Below are positions 33,724 to 42,147 of a DNA stretch of 64,000 bases, piece by piece. Position 1 is the stretch's first letter; every line of letters begins with the position of its first letter. The notes beneath the pieces are model-generated. The model made no database searches. It saw only the letters and a program-made list of their open reading frames with translations, and had not been told where the DNA came from. The DNA lies in NCBI GenBank assembly GCA_021832345.1, contig JAKBKY010000006.1, positions 62,001 to 126,000 of the forward strand, read 5' to 3'. The position numbers and the translations under genes were made by a program. This DNA comes from a bacterium (GTDB taxonomy: Bacteria > Vulcanimicrobiota > Vulcanimicrobiia > Vulcanimicrobiales > Vulcanimicrobiaceae).

Positions 33724-35253
33724 GTGAAGATCCTCCGCCTATTGACCTGCGCTACGCTCGCCGCAGCTTCGATGTCTCTGCCTGCTCTTGCGGCCAAGGC
33801 GCAAGCCACGCCGGCCTGGCTCAAAGTCCCCGATTCCGTCACGCAGCACTCCATGATGTTACGCGGCAAGAAGCTCAACTATACCGCGCGCGCGGGGACC
33901 ATTGTGCTGCGCAACTCCAAGCAGCAACCTCTTACGACCATGTTCTACACGGCGTATACCGTCGGCGGGATACCGGCGCGCAAACGGCCGATCACTTTTC
34001 TCTACAACGGCGGTCCCGGCAGTTCCACCATTTACCTGCGTATGGGATCCTGGGGGCCGATCAGAGCCCAGATCACGCGCAATGGTGGAATCACGCCGCC
34101 CGCTCCCTACACCCTGGTCTCCAACCAATACACGCTCCTCAACAAGACCGATCTCGTCTTCGTCGACATGCCCGCGAGCGGCTATGGGCGCATTTGGCCG
34201 GGTGCCGATGCCAAAAAAGTCTTCGGCAGCGACAATGACGTCCGCATGTTCGCCCAGTTTATCGATCGCTACCTGAAGAAATTCGATCGGTGGAACTCCC
34301 CGAAGTTTCTTTACGGCGAGTCCTACGGAACGCCGCGTAGCGCCATGCTCGTCAACTATCTGCAGCACCATGGCGTATCGATCAACGGCGTCGTGCTCCA
34401 GTCCTCCATCCTGAACTACAACCTCGCCTCTCCGGATATTTACGGCGGGGCCTCCACCGACGATTGGCAGTACGTCTTTCAAATGGCGACGGAGGCTGCC
34501 ACGGCCTGGTACTACCACGCCGTTCCCGGAGCCCCCGCCAATCTCTCGACCTACATGCAACAGGTTCAAGCCTTTGCCATGGGCCAGTATCGCGAAGCGC
34601 TCTTAAAGGGCGCCCAGATATCGCCGGTCCAGTACAACGCGGTAGTCGCGAAGCTGCACTACTATCTCGCCATCCCCAAACGATACATTCGCGATTCAAA
34701 TCTACGCATTCCGGCAGAACACTATATTGCGGAGTTCCGGCGTTCTTCGGGAAAGATCGAAGATATCTACGATTCGCGCTATCAGCTCTATACGCTCGAT
34801 CGCGGAGAAGAGTATCCGAGCATGACGCCGAGCAACGCATCGATCGCCTCGCCGTTCTTTATGCTCCAGAATGAGTACATGCAGAAAAATTTGAAATATC
34901 ACACACCGCTGATGTACCGCATGGGCGCGTATAAGGAAATTCAAAAGGTCGGCCCGTGGAACTTTAAACATGACGGATCGCTGCCGCTCAATACGGCCCC
35001 GGACCTGGCGCAAGCGCTCACCTACAACCCGCATCTGCGCGTCTTCTCGGCCAACGGCTACTTTGATTCGGTGACCCCGTTTCTGGCAACCGTCTATACC
35101 CTCAACCACCTCAACCTCGCCCCGCAGCTACAGAGCCACATCAGCTATGGCTTCTATCCCTCGGGGCACATGATCTATCTCAACGTGGTGGCGTTGGCGC
35201 AGCTCCATCGGGCGCTAGAGCGCTGGTATACCTCCGTCTTGGCCATACGCTAA
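33724..35253 (+). CDS. S10 family serine carboxypeptidase, exported (paralogue 2)
   Basis: 509 residues, collinear with the preceding gene through its whole length: signal peptide (ILRLLTCATLAAASMSLPALA), FLYNGGPGSST, nucleophile Ser near 200 (YGESYGTPRS) and His near 481 (GHMIY). GTG 33724 is chosen because AAAGGG lies nine bases upstream; ATG 33715 would be too close to it. The tandem arrangement indicates local duplication. It ends convergently with the cyclophilin gene (4-bp overlap). Confidence 0.9.
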   Translation: MKILRLLTCATLAAASMSLPALAAKAQATPAWLKVPDSVTQHSMMLRGKKLNYTARAGTIVLRNSKQQPLTTMFYTAYTVGGIPARKRPITFLYNGGPGSSTIYLRMGSWGPIRAQITRNGGITPPAPYTLVSNQYTLLNKTDLVFVDMPASGYGRIWPGADAKKVFGSDNDVRMFAQFIDRYLKKFDRWNSPKFLYGESYGTPRSAMLVNYLQHHGVSINGVVLQSSILNYNLASPDIYGGASTDDWQYVFQMATEAATAWYYHAVPGAPANLSTYMQQVQAFAMGQYREALLKGAQISPVQYNAVVAKLHYYLAIPKRYIRDSNLRIPAEHYIAEFRRSSGKIEDIYDSRYQLYTLDRGEEYPSMTPSNASIASPFFMLQNEYMQKNLKYHTPLMYRMGAYKEIQKVGPWNFKHDGSLPLNTAPDLAQALTYNPHLRVFSANGYFDSVTPFLATVYTLNHLNLAPQLQSHISYGFYPSGHMIYLNVVALAQLHRALERWYTSVLAIR

Positions 35254-36740
35254 GGCAGGCGGTCGAACCTCTGGTCCGGCACGCGCTCGACCCGCAGAAT
35301 GCGGTCGCTCTCGACCAATCGTGAGAGCACTGCAAAACCGCCGGTGACGCGCCCGAATACCGTAAACGCACGATCGAGATGATACTGCGGCGAGAGCGTG
35401 ATATAGAACTGCGTCCCGGCTGAATCTCGAATCGCGTGGGCGTGCGGCGGGTTCGTGTAGTTCAGCCCCATGGAGATCACGTACGAACGTTGCTCCAGCG
35501 GATTCTCTTCGGCTGGAATCGTGTAGCCGGCGTCGGCGTTGCCGTCGCGGCTGCCGGGACCGGCGCCCGTCTGAACGACAAAGTCCGGGACGACGCGAAA
35601 CCACGGATCACCATCGTAGAAGCCACGGTTTGCTAGGTTTAAAAAGTTTTCAACGGTGAGCGGCGCCCACTCCGGATAGAGCATCACATAGAGCTCGCCT
35701 TTCGTCGTAACGATGCGCACGCGCGGATGTGGCCCCGAGGCCGGCCCGTTCATGGACGCAGCGGTGCTTGGCAGCAACACGGGCCCTTGAGAGGCGCGAT
35801 TGGGTTGGGGCGCACCGAGCTTGCCCGGTTGCATGCTGCGCGGCAAAGCCGGCAGGCCGGCCAGCGGATCCGCCCGCAAGGGGGGAAGATGCACGTAGGC
35901 GGGGATGGCCCTCCAGTTCGCCGTCAGCGGCTTGCCCTCCAACTGCCGAATCGATTGCGCGGCCTGCTCGGCGATGCGCCAGGAAGCCGCGTGGAGAAAC
36001 GGACGCAACGCCGGGATGACGGCACGATCGCCGGTGCGGCCGTAGGCCCGGATCGCCTGTAGAGAAACCTCAGGATCGCGATCGCGCAGACCGGCCGCCA
36101 GAACGCCACGCCCGACTCGGCGGGCAAAGCCGCGAAAGATGCTCCACATGGCGTGCTCGCGCACCTCGCCGCTGCGGTCCCGCGTAGCCGCATCCGCCAG
36201 CGCCGCGGCAATCCTCGTTGCCTGCGGTGCATCCCGAAACGTCTCAAGGGCGATCGCCGCCCGAGCGCGCACGATCGCGCTTGGGTCCTTCACCAGACGT
36301 TCGATGAGGGCATCGACGGCAAAGCCCTTCCACGGGGCAGGCAGACGGTGAGCAGCCTCATAGCGCCCCAAGGCATCTAAGGCCGCGACGCGCACCGCGC
36401 CGCGTGGATCCGCCGTCGCCTGGATGAGGGCCCGGCGTGCCCTACCCGTCGCCAGAAGCCCCAGGCCGTAGACGGCGAGCGCCCGCACGGGTGTACGAGG
36501 ATCCTGCAGATGCGCGATCAACAGTGGGGCGCCGGCTGCCTGCTTGGTACGGCCGATCGCCAGCGCCGCCCGAGCCGCGATACGCGGGTTCTTCGACGAG
36601 AGGTAGAACGCGAGCTGCCCGTGGCCGAGCGAGCGAGCTGCCTCCAAGCTCAAGATGCGGACGTAGGGACTGGGCGCCGCGCCGCTGCCGAGCAGCAGCG
36701 GCAACAGCGCAATACTAAGAAGACCCGACACGATTTTCAC
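35250..36740 (-). CDS. HEAT-repeat/cyclophilin-type peptidyl-prolyl isomerase, exported
   Basis: 496 residues: signal peptide (1-25), a HEAT-repeat region (about 30-300: PRIAARAALAIGRT, PRTPVRALAVYGLGL, PRGAVRVAALDALGRYE, PEVSLQAIRAYGRTGD), a Pro-rich linker, then a cyclophilin domain (about 330-496: KGELYVMLYPEWAPLTVENFLNLA, FYDGDPWFRVVPDFVVQTG, TQFYITLSPQYHLDRAFTVFGRVTGG). It is likely an extracytoplasmic folding factor. GTG 36740 gives the signal peptide and has GGGGG five bases upstream. Confidence 0.9.
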   Translation of the reverse strand: MKIVSGLLSIALLPLLLGSGAAPSPYVRILSLEAARSLGHGQLAFYLSSKNPRIAARAALAIGRTKQAAGAPLLIAHLQDPRTPVRALAVYGLGLLATGRARRALIQATADPRGAVRVAALDALGRYEAAHRLPAPWKGFAVDALIERLVKDPSAIVRARAAIALETFRDAPQATRIAAALADAATRDRSGEVREHAMWSIFRGFARRVGRGVLAAGLRDRDPEVSLQAIRAYGRTGDRAVIPALRPFLHAASWRIAEQAAQSIRQLEGKPLTANWRAIPAYVHLPPLRADPLAGLPALPRSMQPGKLGAPQPNRASQGPVLLPSTAASMNGPASGPHPRVRIVTTKGELYVMLYPEWAPLTVENFLNLANRGFYDGDPWFRVVPDFVVQTGAGPGSRDGNADAGYTIPAEENPLEQRSYVISMGLNYTNPPHAHAIRDSAGTQFYITLSPQYHLDRAFTVFGRVTGGFAVLSRLVESDRILRVERVPDQRFDRLP

Positions 36741-36753
36741 AGAGACCCCCAAC

Positions 36754-36781
36754 TTTCGACGGTGCTTCGGCGTTCTAGTAT
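36754..36781 (+). promoter_or_regulatory. Candidate sigma-70 promoter for the KGG gene
   Basis: TTTCGA (36754-36759), 16-bp spacer, TAGTAT (36776-36781), in the divergent region between the cyclophilin and KGG genes. Both boxes are imperfect. It would give a 5' leader of roughly 45-50 bases. Confidence 0.3.
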
Positions 36782-36835
36782 ATGCATCACGGTTGCCGTC
36801 CTTCCAGGGCGGACAAAGATGCCCCAAGGATGACG

Positions 36836-37186
36836 ATGCTCATGTCAAGTTCACAGAATACCCCAAAGAAACCCGGCGGGATGTCCGTCCGCGAAGCCGG
36901 CAAAAAAGGCGGCCAGACCGTCAAGAGTAAGTACGGCCCCTCATTCTACGAAGAGATCGGGCGCAAGGGCGGACTCGCGACAAAACAGGCCCACGGCCAC
37001 GAATTCTACGAAGAGATCGGGAAAAAGGGCGGCAAGAAGGGCGGCGAAGCTACCCGTGACCGCTATGGCTCCGACTTCTACGAACGCATCGGCCAGAAGG
37101 GCGGACAACGCGTCAGGGAACTCATTGAGGAAGGCAAACGTGCCGCTGCCGACGCCAAGGACGAGTTGGAACGACGCGCGAGTTAA
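36836..37186 (+). CDS. KGG-repeat stress-induced protein
   Basis: 116-residue, Lys/Gly-rich hydrophilic protein with four repeats of the Stress-induced/KGG type ([84 protein letters not shown]), as in GsiB-like general stress proteins. Candidate ATGs lie at 36830, 36836 and 36842; 36836 has AAGGA five bases upstream. It overlaps the next gene by 47 bp if that starts at 37140. Confidence 0.9.
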   Translation: MLMSSSQNTPKKPGGMSVREAGKKGGQTVKSKYGPSFYEEIGRKGGLATKQAHGHEFYEEIGKKGGKKGGEATRDRYGSDFYERIGQKGGQRVRELIEEGKRAAADAKDELERRAS

Positions 37187-37916
37187 CGCGCTGCGCTGCG
37201 CCGGTGCGAGCCTCTGCGCGCTAGCACTGCTGCTCTCGTTGTCGGCTCGCCCGGGGGCCGCCTCCGTCACGCCGCCCGTCGCGGCCGCCGGCAGGACGCC
37301 GGCCTCCAATCGGCTGCCCTTCAATTCAAGCCTGCTCTTCGTGCTCGATGCGCCGATCTCGTCGGCCGCGTCGCACCCGGGAGAGCTCGTCCCGGTCCAC
37401 CTCAAGGATCCGCTGGTCGTCGGCGGCCGCACCGTTGCGCCCGCCGGTACGCCGGGGGCGATTGCCATTCTGCACGCACAGGGCGCGCAGTCAGGCGACG
37501 TGTACGGCTACGTCGACATCTACTTTGAGCCGCTCCATCTGCCCGGCGGCGGCGTGCTCCCCTTGAGTACGCCGACATCCCATTTGACCGTGCGGGTCTC
37601 GGTCGGGCATACGTCGACCGTCGCCCTCGAAGACGAGGTAGAGAATATCCTGATCCCAGGACACTCCCTGTTCGCGATGTTTCGACGGGGTCGTAACTTT
37701 GTGCTGGGACGCGGTGCCGTCGTGCGAGCCCGTACTGCCGCAACGGTCGATCTGCTCGGCAGCGGCATCGTTGCCGTCGCAACACCCGCGCCGTTACCGG
37801 CGGCTCGATGGACTCCCCGGGTCGAGTTCTCGCCGCTGCCCTTCGACGCCGTACCCGGCGCACCGACGGCGGGGCCAAGCAAGCGCCCCTCGGCAGATTA
37901 TTCGGTACTCCAGTAA
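37140..37916 (+). CDS. Unrecognised secreted protein
   Basis: 258 residues. A hydrophobic signal-like stretch ([26 protein letters not shown]) is followed by a beta-rich domain ([56 protein letters not shown]) and a Pro-rich tail. I recognise no family. GTG 37140 is the only in-frame standard start near the signal sequence, with AGGAAGG five bases upstream; it lies inside the end of the KGG gene, so the two are probably co-expressed. The 3' end overlaps rpoD by 19 bp convergently. Confidence 0.65.
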   Translation: MPLPTPRTSWNDARVNALRCAGASLCALALLLSLSARPGAASVTPPVAAAGRTPASNRLPFNSSLLFVLDAPISSAASHPGELVPVHLKDPLVVGGRTVAPAGTPGAIAILHAQGAQSGDVYGYVDIYFEPLHLPGGGVLPLSTPTSHLTVRVSVGHTSTVALEDEVENILIPGHSLFAMFRRGRNFVLGRGAVVRARTAATVDLLGSGIVAVATPAPLPAARWTPRVEFSPLPFDAVPGAPTAGPSKRPSADYSVLQ

Positions 37917-39061
37917 TCCTTGAGCGCTTTTCCGCGCGAAGGATGACGGAGTTTACGCAACGCTTTAGCTTCGATCTGCCGGATGCGTTCGCGCGTAACG
38001 CCGAACTCCTGACCGACTTCCTCAAGCGTGCGTTGGTGGCCATCCTCCAGGCCAAAACGCAGGACCAGCACCTTGCGCTCGCGGTCGGTAAGATTTTGGA
38101 GAACATCGGCCATCTTCTCCTTGAGCAACATCACCGAAGCGGCTTCAGCCGGAGCGACAGCCTCCTGGTCTTCGATGAAGTCCCCCAGGTGCGAATCTTC
38201 CTCTTCGCCGATCGGCGTCTCGAGCGAGATCGGTTCTTGTGAGATCTTCATGACCTCACGCACCTTTTCGGGACTGAGCCCCATCGCTTGCGCGATCTCG
38301 TCGACCGCCGGTTCACGACCAAGTTCCTGGAGGAGCTGGCGCGAAATCTTGATCAACCGATTGATCGTCTCGACCATATGCACCGGAATTCTGATGGTGC
38401 GCGCCTGATCGGCTAATGCCCGCGTAATCGCTTGACGAATCCACCACGTTGCGTACGTCGAGAATTTATAGCCTTTATGATAATCGAACTTTTCGACGGC
38501 CCGGATCAGGCCAAGATTACCCTCCTGAATCAAATCCAAAAAGAGCATCCCGCGACCCACGTATTTCTTCGCGATCGAAACGACGAGCCGTAAGTTCGCC
38601 TCGGTGAGCGCTCGTCTCGCTTCTTCCGCGTTCACGATCGTCGCCGCGTCACGAGCGCCGTTCTTGACCAACTCAAACTCGCCCGCTTCGATCCGCATCG
38701 CGAGCGACTTCTCTTGTTCCATGGTCAGCAGCGGTACCCGCCCGATCTCCTTGAGATACATGCGGACGGGGTCTTCAAGGGAGAGGTTCTCCGAGATGGC
38801 GATCTCGCTGTCGGTCGCCTTTTCGCCCTTCGGCTCTTCCTTCTGCTCATCGACGATCTCGATCCCGGCTGCCGTGATCTCCTCAAACAGATCATCAATC
38901 AACTCTGAACCGACGTCTTCAAGCGCTTCGAAAGCGAGGTTGATCTCTTCGTAGGACAACGTCCCGCTCGGGCGGCCGCGCGCGATGAGCTTCTTCTTCA
39001 GCTCGTCGAGGGCTACGTGGGTCACCGGCACGGATACCACCGCAGATTTCTTTCGTGTCAT
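37898..39061 (-). CDS. rpoD: RNA polymerase primary sigma factor RpoD
   Basis: 387 residues: short region 1.1, region 1.2 ([17 protein letters not shown]), region 2 ([58 protein letters not shown]), region 3 ([26 protein letters not shown]) and region 4 ([51 protein letters not shown]). It follows dnaG as in the macromolecular-synthesis operon. The start is ambiguous: ATG 39061 has AGGAGG 16 bases upstream (too far), while in-frame GTG 39100 overlaps the dnaG stop as GTGA and would add 13 residues. Confidence 0.95.
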   Translation of the reverse strand: MTRKKSAVVSVPVTHVALDELKKKLIARGRPSGTLSYEEINLAFEALEDVGSELIDDLFEEITAAGIEIVDEQKEEPKGEKATDSEIAISENLSLEDPVRMYLKEIGRVPLLTMEQEKSLAMRIEAGEFELVKNGARDAATIVNAEEARRALTEANLRLVVSIAKKYVGRGMLFLDLIQEGNLGLIRAVEKFDYHKGYKFSTYATWWIRQAITRALADQARTIRIPVHMVETINRLIKISRQLLQELGREPAVDEIAQAMGLSPEKVREVMKISQEPISLETPIGEEEDSHLGDFIEDQEAVAPAEAASVMLLKEKMADVLQNLTDRERKVLVLRFGLEDGHQRTLEEVGQEFGVTRERIRQIEAKALRKLRHPSRGKALKDYWSTE

Positions 39062-39096
39062 GGGCTTGTTCGTTTCACCTCCTCTCTGTGGCGATT

Positions 39097-40881
39097 TCAC
39101 TTCTTTAACTTGGCGACGAGCGCGTCATACTCGGAACGCAGATCGGTTGGGACTGGGGCACCGGCCGTGACGAGTTCGTCGATTCTCAAGGACAACTCCT
39201 GATAACGCGCTCGCACGTCTTCGAGTTGCAAACGCGCAACTACTTGCTCGAGGTGGAGCCGCCGCTGCCCGCCGTCCGGGTATCGGGCGGTGGCGCTCCG
39301 ATCGCGTCGCCCAAGCTCGACTAAGACCTCCGTTGCCGCTGGATCGTCGCCGAAGAGTGCGAAGACATCGCCCGTATCACCCAAGCGATCGGCCTCTTCG
39401 ACGATCCGGCTATAGATACGCCGATAGACCTCGTTACGAAATCGTGCCGGCGCGATCGACGTTCCATACTCCGCAGCGAGGGCGGGCGCTTCGAGGACGA
39501 TCGCCAGGACCTCGCGTTCAAAGGAGACGGATTGAGCACTGGCCGGGGCGTGGCGACTGGCCGCCGACGTTCCGGCACGCGGCGCAAAGTTCGCCCCGTT
39601 TGCGAAGAACCGGCTATTCCGAAGGTCATCCGGGTTCACCTTCAGCCGCCCGGCAACGTAGACCCGCCAGCGATCCCACTCCTCACGCGGAGCAAGCTCA
39701 CGAATTAGGGCCTCCGCCTTGCGAGCGATGATGGCCGGCGATTCGAAACGCTGTAGCTCGTCAATCTGTGGATCGAGCCGGAACTCCAGCGCCGACTTCG
39801 AGGTGGACAAGAGATCCGCGAATGCCGATGCACCCCGCGCGCGAACGAATGAATCCGGGTCTTCGCCCGGAGGGAGCACGACGACGCGAACGCTCAAGCC
39901 GGCTTCGGCGACGAACGTGCCGGCAGTTTGAATCGCCTTTCCGGCAGCGGCGCTTCCCGCTGCGTCCCCATCAAAACAGAGATAGACCCGGTCGGCGTAC
40001 TTGCGCAACTGTGCGGCCTGCTCGGCCGTGAACGAGGTGCCGAGCGACGCGACCGTATTCTCAATCCCAGCCTGGTGAAGCGCAATGCAGTCCAGGTAGC
40101 CTTCGACCACGATCAAGGTCCGATCGCGCGCTGCCGCCCGCCGCGCCACGTTGAGGGCAAAGAGATGGTGCCCCTTGGTGTAGACGGGGGTCGTCGCGGT
40201 GTTGAGATACTTCGGCTCGGCCGGCCCGAGGGCGCGGCCGCCGAAGGCGATCGTCTCACCGGTCGTAGCAAGCGTCGGAATCATCAGCCGATCGCGATAG
40301 AAATCGTAGTACCCGCGCTGCCCGGCCTTCAGGAGCCCCGCCCTGGCGGCCAGCGCCGGATCGACACCGGCGCCGCGCAGCTCCTCCGTGAGGCCGTCCC
40401 ACCTATCGGGCGCGTAGCCCAAGGTGAAGCGTTCGAGCGTCTCCGGCAGAAGGCCACGCTGCTGACAGTATTGCCGAGCGCGGCTGCCGAGATCCTCGGC
40501 CAGCATCCGTGCGAAGAACGCCGCCGCGAGACGATTGGCTTCGTAGATGGCCTGCCGCTCGCCGCGCATCCGGGTGATCTGCGCGTCCTCCGGTGCAAGC
40601 TCGACGCCGGCCGCCTCGGCGAGCACCCGGACTGCATCGGGAAAGTCCAACTGCTCGTGCTTCTGCAGAAAGCTGATGATGTCACCGCCGGCGCCGCAAC
40701 CGAAGCACTTGAAGAAGCCGCGGTCGGGATGCACGTGGAACGAAGGCGTCCGCTCGCTGTGAAACGGACAGAGCCCGATCAGGTCGTTGCCGCGCTTACG
40801 GAGCTGCACGTACTGCCCGATGAACTGCGCAATGTCGATGCGCGCGTGAATCTCGCGGATGGCTGCTTGGTCGAATCGCAT
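39097..40881 (-). CDS. dnaG: DNA primase
   Basis: 594 residues: CHC2 zinc finger (Cys38, His41, Cys59, Cys62), primase core ([12 protein letters not shown]-like [10 protein letters not shown]), Toprim motifs [13 protein letters not shown] and [12 protein letters not shown], and a variable C-terminal DnaB-interaction region. It makes RNA primers at the replication fork. ATG 40881 starts the conserved N-terminus ([24 protein letters not shown]). It is divergent from the HD gene with only 30 bases between starts. Confidence 0.96.
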   Translation of the reverse strand: MRFDQAAIREIHARIDIAQFIGQYVQLRKRGNDLIGLCPFHSERTPSFHVHPDRGFFKCFGCGAGGDIISFLQKHEQLDFPDAVRVLAEAAGVELAPEDAQITRMRGERQAIYEANRLAAAFFARMLAEDLGSRARQYCQQRGLLPETLERFTLGYAPDRWDGLTEELRGAGVDPALAARAGLLKAGQRGYYDFYRDRLMIPTLATTGETIAFGGRALGPAEPKYLNTATTPVYTKGHHLFALNVARRAAARDRTLIVVEGYLDCIALHQAGIENTVASLGTSFTAEQAAQLRKYADRVYLCFDGDAAGSAAAGKAIQTAGTFVAEAGLSVRVVVLPPGEDPDSFVRARGASAFADLLSTSKSALEFRLDPQIDELQRFESPAIIARKAEALIRELAPREEWDRWRVYVAGRLKVNPDDLRNSRFFANGANFAPRAGTSAASRHAPASAQSVSFEREVLAIVLEAPALAAEYGTSIAPARFRNEVYRRIYSRIVEEADRLGDTGDVFALFGDDPAATEVLVELGRRDRSATARYPDGGQRRLHLEQVVARLQLEDVRARYQELSLRIDELVTAGAPVPTDLRSEYDALVAKLKK

Positions 40882-40911
40882 GACGTTGGCTGCTTTCGGG
40901 GGAGAAGATTC

Positions 40912-42147
40912 GTGCGCAACGGCGAAGGGGCCCCTATCGTGAAACGGATCTTCGACCCGGTTCACCGCTTTATCGAACTGAGCGAACCGGAAGCGCGATT
41001 GCTCGATACGCCGGCGATGCAACGGCTGCGCCGCTTGCGCCAGCTCGGTCTGGCCTACTTGGCCTTCCCTTCAGCCGAACACTCGCGGTTTACCCATGCC
41101 CTGGGGGCGCTCGCCATGGGGACGCGGGCCTTCGACCAGTTGGTCGCCGTGGGACGGGAGTTCTTCGCCGACGAGGCCGACATCGCCCGGCAGCGCCGCT
41201 TGCTCCGGGCCGCGCTCCTCCTGCACGACATCGGGCACGGACCCTTCAGCCATGCCTGCGAAGCCATCCTCGGCATCCGGCACGAGGCACGCACGGAAGC
41301 CATCCTGCTCACCCCCGAGCTCTCCGCTCGCATCGCCGAACTCGATGTCGATCCGCACGAGGTCCTCGCGCTCATCCTGGGCGAGCGCTCCGGCCGCTAT
41401 CCGGCGTTGCGCGAACTGGTCAGCGGCCCGAACCTCGATGCCGACCGCATGGATTACCTTTTGCGCGATGCCTACTTCACCGGCGTGGCCGGCGGTCACT
41501 ACGATACCGATCAACTGATCGCCTCGCTGCGGCTGATCGAGCGCGACGGCGAGATGGTGCTCGGAATCGACTCCCGCGGGGTGGTTGCGCTCGAATCCTT
41601 CGTCCTAGCACGCTACATGATGTTTGCGTCGGTCTACTTCCACCACACGACGCGAATGTTCGAACGCATCCTCCAAGACGTGCTGCGACAACTCTGGCCC
41701 GACCCGCATTGCCTTGACGACATCGACGCGTTCCTGGACTGGGACGACTTTCGCGTCCTGCGCGACGTCAGCACCGTTCACACGGATGCGGCGCGAGCCC
41801 TACGCGAGCGCCAACGCGTCTACGCCATTGCCGCGGAGTTCAATGCAGAACGCGATCTTCGCGCATATACCGCGTGCGAACGCGCGCTGCGCACGCGCTT
41901 CGGCGATGAGAACGTCTGGGCCGACGCGCAGGAGCAGGTGCTCCATCGCCTGCCGCTGGCTGCCGACACGAACGAGCCGACCGTCTGGGTACGTGGCCCC
42001 GGTGGGATCGTCGACGCTCGCGATGCCTCGGATCTCATCGCCAAACTCGTCGGCAAGGCCTACTGGCGCAAACTCTTCGTCGTCCGGGCACAGGTGGACG
42101 TAGCCCAGGCGCGACGCCTCTGCGCTCCCATCGCCGCTCTGCGCTAG
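40912..42147 (+). CDS. HD-domain phosphohydrolase (dGTPase-like)
   Basis: 411 residues of the SAMHD1/YwfO-like HD superfamily: SAEHSRFTHALGALAMGTRAF (His57), LLLHDIGHGPFSHACE (His105-Asp106 of HD), then LVSGPNLDADRMDYLLRDAYFTGV. It probably hydrolyses (d)NTPs or another phosphate ester. GTG 40912 has GGGGGAG seven bases upstream; the very long in-frame extension back to 39928 is antisense to dnaG and is rejected. The last 4 bp overlap ppdK convergently. Confidence 0.88.
   Translation: MRNGEGAPIVKRIFDPVHRFIELSEPEARLLDTPAMQRLRRLRQLGLAYLAFPSAEHSRFTHALGALAMGTRAFDQLVAVGREFFADEADIARQRRLLRAALLLHDIGHGPFSHACEAILGIRHEARTEAILLTPELSARIAELDVDPHEVLALILGERSGRYPALRELVSGPNLDADRMDYLLRDAYFTGVAGGHYDTDQLIASLRLIERDGEMVLGIDSRGVVALESFVLARYMMFASVYFHHTTRMFERILQDVLRQLWPDPHCLDDIDAFLDWDDFRVLRDVSTVHTDAARALRERQRVYAIAAEFNAERDLRAYTACERALRTRFGDENVWADAQEQVLHRLPLAADTNEPTVWVRGPGGIVDARDASDLIAKLVGKAYWRKLFVVRAQVDVAQARRLCAPIAALR

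Noticed and set aside
39928-40911. N-terminal extension of the HD hydrolase antisense to dnaG
   Set aside because: Composition is a mirror of DnaG; HD family proteins begin near GTG 40912, which has a good ribosome-binding site.
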